From NCBI GenBank assembly GCA_017694135.1, contig JADING010000026.1:1-9858 (forward strand): 9,858 nucleotides of DNA, given 5' to 3'. Within the stretch, counting starts at the first letter, position 1. Each line of letters begins with the position of its first letter. The notes under the pieces are model-generated. The model made no database searches. It saw only the letters and a list, made by a program, of their open reading frames with translations, and was not told where the DNA came from. The position numbers and the translations under genes were made by a program. The DNA comes from Candidatus Scatoplasma merdavium. Lineage in GTDB: Bacteria > Bacillota_I > Bacilli_A > RFN20 > CAG-288. Shown here piece by piece: positions 1 through 7,300 of the stretch.

Positions 1-72
1 GTTACGGATAAGTTCAATAAGGAAATTGACGATATTTTCGCCAAAAAAGAAAAAGAATTGACAACTCTTTAG
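1..72 (+). CDS. frr: Ribosome recycling factor, C-terminal end (partial)
   Basis: This is the end of a gene that begins before the window: 23 codons and a TAG stop in frame 1. The translated tail begins VTDKFNKEIDDIF and ends in a Lys/Glu-rich helix (KKEKELTTL). That is how ribosome recycling factors normally finish: a TDKxxKEID segment, then a charged helix from the three-helix bundle. RRF acts with EF-G to split post-termination ribosomes. The identification rests on this short tail plus its place directly upstream of uppS, the usual Firmicutes neighbour. The stop lies only 4 bases before the uppS ATG, so the two are probably co-transcribed and translationally coupled. Confidence 0.85.
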   Translation, partial: VTDKFNKEIDDIFAKKEKELTTL

Positions 73-76
73 TATC

Positions 77-826
77 ATGGCCGATAAGAAATTTACGCTT
101 GAAAAAAAACTAGATCACATTGCTTTTATTATGGACGGGAACGGAAGGTGGGCGAAAAAACGCCTCCTTTCCCGCTCTTTAGGGCATCGAGCCGGAGTAA
201 AAAACATCTCTCCTATTGTCAGAGAATGCTTTAATACGTACGGGATTAAAGTTGTCTCACTCTTTTGCTTTTCTACGGAAAATTGGAAGCGTCCAGAAAG
301 TGAAATTTCTTATCTTTTTCGCTTGTTAAAAACCTTCTTTGAAGATGAAATTGAATCTTTCATAAAAGAAGGTGTGAAAATTATTATCAATGGGGAATTA
401 GATGATCCGCGTATTCCTAGTGAGATTATTGAGGTCTTTAATTCCGCCACAGAAAGAACCAAAAACAACACCGAGCACATTTTTAATGTTCTGTTTAATT
501 ACGGAGGACGCAAAGAGTTTATTCGCGTCTGTAAGTCCGCTTGTCTAGATTATTTAGAAAGAAGCAAAAACGGTGACACTAATCTAGACTTTTTAAATGA
601 AGAATACCTTCAAAACAAGTTTGATTCGTCTTTACCAGATGTCGATTTGTTGATTCGCACATCTGGAGAAGAGAGAATTTCCAATTGTTTACTGTATGAA
701 ATAGCTTATGCTGAATTAGAATTTTGCGACGAATATTGGCCGTCTTTTTCTAAAAAGGATTTAGAAAGATGCTTGGTAGAATATCAATCTAGATCCCGCC
801 GCTACGGAGGATTAAAAAATGAATAG
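77..826 (+). CDS. uppS: Isoprenyl transferase (undecaprenyl diphosphate synthase)
   Basis: A cytoplasmic cis-prenyltransferase that condenses isopentenyl diphosphate onto farnesyl diphosphate to give C55 undecaprenyl diphosphate, the lipid carrier for peptidoglycan and other wall polymers. The 249 residues match the family length (about 230-260). Family signatures are in order: HIAFIMDGNGRWAKKR at 14-29, with catalytic Asp20 and Arg24; GHRAG at 36-40; FSTENWKRP at 65-73; NYGGR at 141-145; and the C-terminal signature at about 188-216 with IRTSGEERISN and AYAELEF, including Arg194, Arg200, Ser202 and the metal-binding Glu213. RRYGG near the end is also typical. The ATG lies 4 bases after the frr stop and has no obvious Shine-Dalgarno sequence, so initiation probably depends on coupling with frr. 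The 3' end overlaps cdsA by 8 bases. No key residue appears to be missing. Confidence 0.95.
   Translation: MADKKFTLEKKLDHIAFIMDGNGRWAKKRLLSRSLGHRAGVKNISPIVRECFNTYGIKVVSLFCFSTENWKRPESEISYLFRLLKTFFEDEIESFIKEGVKIIINGELDDPRIPSEIIEVFNSATERTKNNTEHIFNVLFNYGGRKEFIRVCKSACLDYLERSKNGDTNLDFLNEEYLQNKFDSSLPDVDLLIRTSGEERISNCLLYEIAYAELEFCDEYWPSFSKKDLERCLVEYQSRSRRYGGLKNE
806..810 (+). promoter_or_regulatory. Ribosome binding site for cdsA
   Basis: GGAGG lies 8 bases before ATG 819, inside the last codons of uppS. It supports the overlapping start of cdsA and shows that cdsA can initiate on its own as well as by coupling. Confidence 0.8.
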
Positions 827-1772
827 ATTGACATCTTCTTCTCGTCACTCAATGTTAGTGAGAATTATTTCATCTTTAGTTATGCTTCTTATCTGCGTAC
901 CTTGCGTTTCGTTTGGAAGCTGGTTTTATTTCGCTTTAATCATTGTTGCTGGAGGTTTAGCAACTTACGAGATAGTGCACACTACTTGCAAAGAAAACTT
1001 TAAAATCTCTACTTTGCTAGTGGCTCTGGCTTTTGTTTACTGTTTGTCAATTCTACCAATTTTCATTAAAGAAGACACGATATCAAGTATTAAAACAACT
1101 GGAGTTATCAGGGTGTTTTCTCTCTATCTTTCCCCGTTGCTTCTTTTTATTTTCTTCATTGCTTTTTTCATTTTGGTTTTGATTCACCAAGAATTTACCT
1201 TAACTAAAGCAACTTTCTTATATGTTTTTTGTCTGTATATCGGTTTAGCAATGGCTTCTTTATATTACGTGAGATATTTACCTAATACGGGAAAATATTA
1301 CGGGGAAGAAGGGTTGCGCTCATCCTTGTTGCTTTTATATATAGTTATAGCCGTATGCGTAAATGATATCGGAGCTTATTTTGTCGGTATGCTTTTTGGC
1401 AAGCACCATATGTGTCCTCATATATCTCCGCACAAGACTTGGGAAGGCTTTGCTGGTGGAGTTGTTTTTTCCTTTGTTTTCTCTTTCTTATTTGCCTTTA
1501 TCTTATCTAAGTGCTCATATCCGATTCTTCGCGGAACCTTAGATGTTCCTCACGTTTATTGGATAATTGTTTTCTCTTTGTTAATGCCGCTTGCGGCAGT
1601 TATCGGAGATCTTTTGTTCTCCTTAGTTAAAAGGAATTTTGGAATCAAAGACTTTTCGAATCTTATCCCTGGTCACGGGGGGATTTTAGATCGCATCGAT
1701 TCGCTTTCTTTTGCGGTTATTTTTGTTGCGGTTTTAATTTTGGCTATTTCTAGTGCTTGGAAACTCTATTAA
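819..1772 (+). CDS. cdsA: Phosphatidate cytidylyltransferase (CDP-diglyceride synthase)
   Basis: An integral membrane enzyme that converts phosphatidate and CTP to CDP-diacylglycerol, the precursor of phosphatidylglycerol and other phospholipids. The 317-residue protein is strongly hydrophobic, with about eight or nine candidate membrane segments (roughly 12-30, 35-50, 63-82, 97-122, 130-150, 168-190, 210-232, 247-270 and 296-314). The family signature is complete at 268-294: S-LVKR-x4-KD-FSNLIPGHGG-ILDRID, carrying the metal-binding aspartates. Upstream conserved pieces are ND-IGAYFVGMLFGK (182-195) and SPHKTWEGFAGG (203-214). The length is somewhat above the common bacterial 260-290, with the extra residues in the N-terminal membrane half. 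The start at ATG 819 has a GGAGG and overlaps uppS. The stop overlaps the dxr ATG as TAATG. The enzyme shares an operon with isoprenoid carrier synthesis, as in Bacillus. Confidence 0.95.
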   Translation: MNRLTSSSRHSMLVRIISSLVMLLICVPCVSFGSWFYFALIIVAGGLATYEIVHTTCKENFKISTLLVALAFVYCLSILPIFIKEDTISSIKTTGVIRVFSLYLSPLLLFIFFIAFFILVLIHQEFTLTKATFLYVFCLYIGLAMASLYYVRYLPNTGKYYGEEGLRSSLLLLYIVIAVCVNDIGAYFVGMLFGKHHMCPHISPHKTWEGFAGGVVFSFVFSFLFAFILSKCSYPILRGTLDVPHVYWIIVFSLLMPLAAVIGDLLFSLVKRNFGIKDFSNLIPGHGGILDRIDSLSFAVIFVAVLILAISSAWKLY

Positions 1773-2932
1773 TGGAAAAAATTGTTTTGTTAGGGGTCAG
1801 TGGATCTATTGGCCTGCAATCGATTGACGTTATAAAGAAATTTAAGAATAAGTTTGATTTAATCGGAGTCTCTCTTTCTAGTAATATCGATGTTTTAGAT
1901 AGGATTCTTTTAGAATTTCCCAACTTGAAACAGGTTGGAATTGCTACTGAAGCTAAAGCGGAAGCGTTTAAGTTGAAACACAGCGATATCCAAGTGTTTT
2001 CTGGTGTTAATTGTTCACTTGATGTAATTAAAAACTCCGATTGCGATGGAGTAATTAACGCTTTAGTTGGCTTTGCTGGTCTTCTGCCATCTTTAGTATC
2101 TTTGCAGCTTAAAAAGAGATTGATGCTTGCTAACAAGGAATCTTTGGTCATTGGAGGAAGGCTGATTGAAAAAGCTTTGAAAGATAACAAAGGAATCATT
2201 TATCCAATTGATTCTGAACATTCTGCTTTAGCTAAATGTGTGAGAAGTTTAAAAAGAGAAGAAATAGATTCTCTTTTAATTACTGCTTCCGGTGGATCTT
2301 TGAGAGATCTGCCCTTAAAAGAAGTTGAAAACGCCAGCCTTGAAAAGGTTTTGCACCACCCATCTTGGAAAATGGGGAAAAGAATCACCGTTGATTCCGC
2401 AACGATGATTAACAAAGCTTTTGAAGTGATTGAAGCCAGTTATATTTTTAATTACCCTTTAGAAAAAATTAAGGTTGTGATTAACGATGAATCGCTTTTT
2501 CACGCTGGAGCTATTACTAAAGATGGTTCTTTGGTTTTAGAAGCTGGAGTAAACGATATGCGTATACCTATTTCTTACGCTTTGAACAATTTTAAAAGAG
2601 AAGATATCGGAATACCTTTTTCTTTAGACTCGCTTTTAAATCTTCATTTCCGCAAGTTTGATCACAATAGATACCCTCTTTTTAGCCTGGCTTTAGAAGC
2701 TTTTAAAAAAGGGGATGGAAGCATTTGCTTTTTCAATGCTGTTGATGAAACTTTAATTTCTTATTTTGTTAATAAAACCATTTCGTTTAAGACCTATTTA
2801 TCTTTAATGAAGGAATTAATGTCTTTGTCTCAATTTGAAAATTGCACCTCTTATGCAGAACTTTTAGAAATAGATAAGAAAGCCCGAGAAATCTCTAAAG
2901 CAAAAGTTCAAGCATTGCTTCAGGAAGTGTGA
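1772..2932 (+). CDS. dxr: 1-deoxy-D-xylulose 5-phosphate reductoisomerase
   Basis: Catalyses the NADPH-dependent rearrangement and reduction of DXP to 2-C-methyl-D-erythritol 4-phosphate, the first committed step of the MEP isoprenoid pathway, and is the fosmidomycin target. I prefer ATG 1772 (386 aa), which overlaps the cdsA stop as TAATG, over an in-frame TTG at 1757. The N-terminus MEKIVLLG then fits the family exactly. The NADPH-binding loop is GVSGSIG (8-14). ANKES (120-124, Lys122) and IDSEH (146-150, Asp147 and Glu149) are the metal and substrate sites. SGG (173-175), the lid HPSWKMG (196-202) and DSATMINKAFEVIEA (208-222, with Asn214, Lys215 and Glu218) complete the active site. The motif usually written HPQS reads NDES at 238-241, and the segment after it is also divergent. 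The C-terminal helical domain is present. A weak GGAA is the only ribosome site, so coupling to cdsA is likely. Confidence 0.94.
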   Translation: MEKIVLLGVSGSIGLQSIDVIKKFKNKFDLIGVSLSSNIDVLDRILLEFPNLKQVGIATEAKAEAFKLKHSDIQVFSGVNCSLDVIKNSDCDGVINALVGFAGLLPSLVSLQLKKRLMLANKESLVIGGRLIEKALKDNKGIIYPIDSEHSALAKCVRSLKREEIDSLLITASGGSLRDLPLKEVENASLEKVLHHPSWKMGKRITVDSATMINKAFEVIEASYIFNYPLEKIKVVINDESLFHAGAITKDGSLVLEAGVNDMRIPISYALNNFKREDIGIPFSLDSLLNLHFRKFDHNRYPLFSLALEAFKKGDGSICFFNAVDETLISYFVNKTISFKTYLSLMKELMSLSQFENCTSYAELLEIDKKAREISKAKVQALLQEV

Positions 2933-2939
2933 TACACTT
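2925..2939. repeat. Small inverted repeat across the dxr stop codon
   Basis: AAGTGT-gat-ACACTT is a perfect 6-bp hyphenated palindrome that includes the dxr TGA stop. No T-run follows, so it is not an intrinsic terminator. It could form a short mRNA hairpin just before the rseP ribosome site, or be chance. The same bases contain a weak extended -10-like string (TGATACACT). Confidence 0.3.
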
Positions 2940-2956
2940 AACAAGTATCTGCTGGG

Positions 2957-2962
2957 AAGGAG
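2957..2962 (+). promoter_or_regulatory. Ribosome binding site that fixes the rseP start
   Basis: AAGGAG lies 5 bases before ATG 2968. It selects this start over the in-frame GTG at 2929, which overlaps the dxr stop and would add 13 unconserved polar residues ahead of the first membrane helix. Confidence 0.8.
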
Positions 2963-2967
2963 AAAAT

Positions 2968-4305
2968 ATGAGTGGATTTTGGTCGTTTATCTTAAATCTC
3001 GTCGTGTTTTTAGTCTCTTTGTCTGCCCTTATTGTCATTCATGAATTGGGGCATTTAAGCGCGGCGAAGCTCTTTAAAGTATATTGCTATGAATTTTCTA
3101 TCGGTATGGGACCAGCCATATATAAAAGAAAACCGAAAAAGGAAAAGAACCAAGAGACTCAGTTTTCGGTCCGCTGTTTACCTATTGGTGGATATGTGGC
3201 AATGGCCGGCGAGGATATGGATGATGAACTCGACGCGGCTCAAGAAGCCATTAAAGTACCAAAAGAAAGAACTCTTGAAGGAAGACCCCGCTATCAGCAA
3301 ATTATCGTTATGGCTGCGGGTGTTTTCATGAATTTCGTTTTAGGTTACATCCTGTATTTTATTTCTTTTGCTGGTTGTACCCAGATCCAACAAGATATAT
3401 CTTCTCCTCGTATTCAAGTTGTTGAAGGAGGAAAGTTTGAACAGGCTGGTTTAGAGTCTGGCGATGATATTTATTCTATCGATACCTCGTATTCGTTAAA
3501 TGGAATAGTTACCAATTTCTCATACGATATTGAAGTTTACAACTACTCTTCCGTATCTAGTTTGGAAGAATACAAGACGGCTTTGACTTACGTTTTCCAA
3601 CATGCTGATATCGTTAATGGAGAATTAGTCACTATTTCCCCTCTATCTGGAGCTGATACCTGCACTTTTGATATTCATTATCTTAGAGATGGAGAAGATA
3701 AGACCTCTAAAGTCATCTTAAAATCCGTTCCTCAAGATGACGCGGGAGTCTACTCTTGGGAAGCTTGCGGTGTCACCGCTTATTACAACGAAGTGAAATA
3801 TTCATTCTCTGAGTCTTTTTCCTTAGCATGGGATAGCTGGTGCAACGGATGCACGGCAATATTTGATGGGGTAAGAAGCCTCTTTACTTCTCAAGGTTGG
3901 CAAAACACCGGTGGTCTTATTTCTATTTTCCAAGTTACCTCTGCTCAAGCAGAACTCGGTTTAGCCTCATTTTTAAACGTTTGGGCTTTGATTTCTGTTA
4001 ACTTAGCTATCATGAACCTCTTGCCGTTCCCGGGATTAGATGGGTGGCAGATTCTCGTTACTTTATTTGAGGGTGGATTTGAAACTGGCAGAAAGGTTTA
4101 CCGCTCTATTAAATACCGCGCTGTTAAGCTTTCTGATGATGAGCTTTTAGCTTTAAAGAAGAAGGATGAAGCTTTCGCTTACAAGTATGAAAAAGTTTAT
4201 AAAAAAGTGAAAAGCATCATGTCATTAATAGGCATGATCTTGCTCATTGGTCTTGCGATAGTTTTAATTTTTAAAGATATCTTTAACCCGGTTATACCTT
4301 GGTAA
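2968..4305 (+). CDS. rseP: Site-2 intramembrane zinc metalloprotease (RseP/RasP, M50 family)
   Basis: A membrane-embedded protease that cleaves within or near transmembrane segments, typically anti-sigma factors after a first cut, or leftover signal peptides. The 445-residue protein has a first membrane helix carrying the zinc motif HELGH (25-29). After it come FSIGMGP (43-49), the membrane-associated loop LPIGGYVAMAGE (71-82), a second helix at about 111-134, an extracytoplasmic PDZ-like region beginning near 147 (QAGLESGDDIYSID at 159-172), and a third helix region with NLLPFPGLDG (350-359, third zinc ligand Asp358). A final helix lies at about 414-435. The PDZ region is long and poorly matched to the family. 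A charged Lys/Asp/Glu stretch at about 376-412 separates the last two helices. The extracytoplasmic part contains WCNGC (291-295). Position after dxr is canonical, but proS does not follow. Confidence 0.92.
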   Translation: MSGFWSFILNLVVFLVSLSALIVIHELGHLSAAKLFKVYCYEFSIGMGPAIYKRKPKKEKNQETQFSVRCLPIGGYVAMAGEDMDDELDAAQEAIKVPKERTLEGRPRYQQIIVMAAGVFMNFVLGYILYFISFAGCTQIQQDISSPRIQVVEGGKFEQAGLESGDDIYSIDTSYSLNGIVTNFSYDIEVYNYSSVSSLEEYKTALTYVFQHADIVNGELVTISPLSGADTCTFDIHYLRDGEDKTSKVILKSVPQDDAGVYSWEACGVTAYYNEVKYSFSESFSLAWDSWCNGCTAIFDGVRSLFTSQGWQNTGGLISIFQVTSAQAELGLASFLNVWALISVNLAIMNLLPFPGLDGWQILVTLFEGGFETGRKVYRSIKYRAVKLSDDELLALKKKDEAFAYKYEKVYKKVKSIMSLIGMILLIGLAIVLIFKDIFNPVIPW

Positions 4306-4325
4306 GTAATGGTATTATTATTACT
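4305..4325. repeat. Inverted repeat in the rseP-polC gap
   Basis: AGTAAT and ATTACT flank a 9-base AT-rich loop, immediately before the polC Shine-Dalgarno sequence and starting in the rseP stop codon. The stem is weak (one G-C pair) and has no T-run, so it is not a terminator. It may be chance. Confidence 0.25.
4310..4318 (+). promoter_or_regulatory. Possible extended -10 promoter for polC
   Basis: TGGTATTAT resembles an extended -10 element: TGn followed by a hexamer matching TATAAT at five of six positions. No -35 hexamer is recognisable upstream. Transcription would start near 4325, giving a leader of about 12 bases with the ribosome site at its very 5' end. AT-rich gaps produce such matches by chance, so this is only a candidate for separate polC expression. 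Confidence 0.35.
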
Positions 4326-4330
4326 GGAGA
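4326..4330 (+). promoter_or_regulatory. Ribosome binding site for polC
   Basis: GGAGA lies 6 bases before ATG 4337. It supports that start over a second in-frame ATG four codons later. Confidence 0.7.
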
Positions 4331-4336
4331 TAATTT

Positions 4337-7300
4337 ATGGACAGTTTAATGAGCCGTTTTTTAACTAGTTTGGGTGTTTCTGAAAGAGTCTTTAAAGAGT
4401 TTGATCAGGCTTTTTTTAGAAAGGCTACAACAACTAATGCCGGGCTTACTTTTTTAGCTGAAATCAGTTTGCCTCATCTTCTTTCTTTTGAGGTTTACGA
4501 TGAATTAGAGAAAGTCCTTCAAGCGTTTAAAAAGAAGGAAGACGGTTTTGAAACTGTTTTGAAATTTACTTATTTGCACAAAGTAGAGAAGCAAGAAGTT
4601 GTCAATTTTATTAAAGACTACGTTTCTTTGAAGAAAGAGAAAGCTTTAGAGAACTTCATGGTGAGCGAAAATGAGATTACCTTTGAGTATTCGATGCAGA
4701 TGAGCGCGAAATATCTCTTAGATAAGTCTCAAAGGTTAGTGGATATTCTTTCTTTTGCTTCTTTAAATTACAAGGTTCAGTTAGGGAGAGTGAAGATTCA
4801 AGAGCTTAATCCCGAACAGATAGAAGTTGATTTTGAAAAGAAAATTAAGAAGGATTCTGAGATTAACGAGCTATATAAAAAAGAACGCGAACAGCAGATG
4901 GAGCTGGATCGAACTTACATTCACGCAAGTATTAAAGACGCTTCTTCTTTAAGCCTTAAACGCGTAGAAGTTGAGGGAGATATTTTTAAATACGAAGTTA
5001 GAGATATAAAAAACAAGACTAAGAAGCTCGGTATTATTGAGATGGCTGATGATACTTACGCCATCTGCGTCAACCTTTTTGAATCGAAGAGATTTACTAG
5101 GGAGTTTATTGATTCTTTAAAAGTTGGTAACCGCATCAGAGTCAAGGGTAGCCCTGTTGATGATGAATATTCTAAGCAGGTTGTTATTCGTCCTGATTTT
5201 GTTGAAGTTGTTCCTAATCTAGAAGGAAGAATGGATAATTACGAAGGAAAGAAGAGAATTGAGCTCCACCTTCATACGAAAATGTCAACTTTAGATGGGG
5301 TAACTAGCATTGAAGATTATGTTAAGAGAGCGGAAAAGTGGGGTTGGGACGCTATTGCGGTTACTGATCACGGTGGAGTGCAAGCTTTTCCTAATATGCA
5401 GTTCGCTTGTAAAGGGAAAACAGTTAAGCCTATTTACGGTTGCGAACTTTATGTTGTAGATGATGAAATTAAGATAACTCACAAATCTGATAACAGGAAT
5501 CTGCGCGATGAAACTTACGTTGTTTTCGATATTGAAACGACAGGTCTTTCCGCTCAGTCTGACCGCATCATTGAATTTGGGGCAGTCAAAATGAAAAACA
5601 ACACGGTTATTGACGATATCGACTTTTTCATTAATCCAGATATGCCTTTACCATCAGTTATTAAAAACCTGACTCATATTAGTGATGAGCAAGTTAAATC
5701 CGGCAAATCTATTAAGGATGCTTTAAATATCATTCTTAAGTTTATCGGTGATTCGACTTTAGTGGCTCATAACGGAACTTTCGATTACGGGTTCATAAAT
5801 GAAGCTTTGAAAAACAATGGGATGTCGCAATTAAAGAATCCTCTTATTGATACCTTACCTCTTTCAGTGTTTATGTATCCTAAGCTGCGCTCTCACGCTT
5901 TAGGAGCAATCTGCAAGCACTTAAATGTCGATTACGATACGGTTTCTGCTCATAGAGCTGTCTACGATGCGGAAGTTTTAAACTCCTGCTTTGAAATAAT
6001 GCTTGATAGCATTTTATCAACTTACGGATCACAAAATGGTTCTAAGTTAGACTTACCTCTTTCTAAACTCGATAAGCCTTTTGAATTGATTGAGGATAAA
6101 GATAAGGCCGCTGAGCTTAAAAGGGAAATTATCTTGCAAGCACCGCGTACTAATCACACGGTTGCCTTAGTGAAAAACCCGGCTGGATTAAGGGACTTAT
6201 TTGAAATAGTTTCAATTTCAAACATTCAATATATTCACCAGATACCTCGTGTACCTAAGTCTCTTTTAGCGTCAAAAAGAGAGAATCTTTTAATTGGTTC
6301 AGCCTGTTATAACGGAGAAGTTTACGATTCTTTAGGTCACGATTCTAAAGACGAGATTAAAAATGTCATGTCGTTTTACGATTACATTGAGGTTCAACCA
6401 CCGGAAAATTACTCGTATTTAGTTAATATCGGTGAGCTTTCTTCTTTAGATGCGGCGAAAAAGATTATTAGAGATACTATTTCTATCGCTAAAGAGATGA
6501 ATAAACCTGTGGTAGCGACATCGGATTGTCACTATTTAGATCCAAAAGACAAAATTAACCGCGATGTTTACGTCTACGCTAAAGGTGTAGGTGGGGTGCG
6601 CCACCCGATGTTTTCGTATAAAAGGGAGAAGCTTAAGTATTTTGAGAATCCCCCTCAGCACATGAGAACCACTCAAGAAATGCTCGATGAATTTTCATTT
6701 TTAAACGATGAAAAACTCATCAAAGAGATCGTTATTGATAACACTCATCTCATAGCAGATATGATTTCTAACGAGATATTTCCGATTCACAAATATTTAT
6801 CTGCCCCGCAGATTGATAATTGCGAAACGATGCTTAAAGACTTGGTGTATACAACAGCTAAACAGATGTATGGAGATCCTTTGCCTGAGATTGTTCAAAA
6901 CCGCTTAGATGCGGAAATGGCTGGTATTTCTGCAAACCATTACGAAGTTATTTATTGGATTGCTTCAAAGTTAGTAAGACAGGCGAACAAAGACGGCTAT
7001 CTAGTCGGTTCTCGCGGCTCTGTCGGTTCCTCTTTAGTGGCGACAATGGCGGGAATTACCGAAGTTAATCCTTTGCCTCCTCACTATCGCTGCCCGAAAT
7101 GCAAAAAGCTCATATGGGTTGATCCAAGTGACTCTGGATGCACATCCGGTTTTGATTTGCCAGATAAAGAATGTCCTGATTGCCACACTAAAATGGTTCA
7201 CGATGGTCACAATATTCCTTTTGCTACTTTCATCGGTTTCCACGCGGAGAAAACTCCGGATATCGATTTGAACTTTCCGCGCGATTACCAAGCTCGCGCT

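Noticed and set aside
58..63. TTGACA, a perfect -35 hexamer just before uppS
   Set aside because: It encodes part of the RRF tail, and no -10 box lies at 16-18 bases. The only partial match is inside uppS at a poor distance.
1757..1771. Upstream TTG start for dxr
   Set aside because: It adds five residues absent from the family consensus. ATG 1772 forms a TAATG junction and gives the expected N-terminus.
1750..2199. Minus-strand open frame of 149 codons opposite dxr
   Set aside because: It lies wholly against a well-conserved gene, has no recognisable motif, and its composition is that of a reverse complement of coding sequence.
2930..2932. Possible use of TGA as a tryptophan codon
   Set aside because: TGA ends dxr and polC exactly where the families end, and tryptophans in conserved positions are TGG, so the standard bacterial code applies.
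2929..2967. Upstream GTG start for rseP
   Set aside because: It would add 13 unconserved residues and has no ribosome site, whereas ATG 2968 has AAGGAG at good spacing.
3838..3852. A thioredoxin domain in RseP based on WCNGC
   Set aside because: The surrounding sequence has no thioredoxin fold features and lies within the normal RseP region before the third helix; only the cysteine pair itself is kept as an observation.
6594..6606. GGGTG-CGC-CACCC hairpin
   Set aside because: It has a five-pair stem inside polC encoding a normal stretch (VGGVRHPM), with no T-run and no nearby gene boundary, so it is explained by coding sequence.
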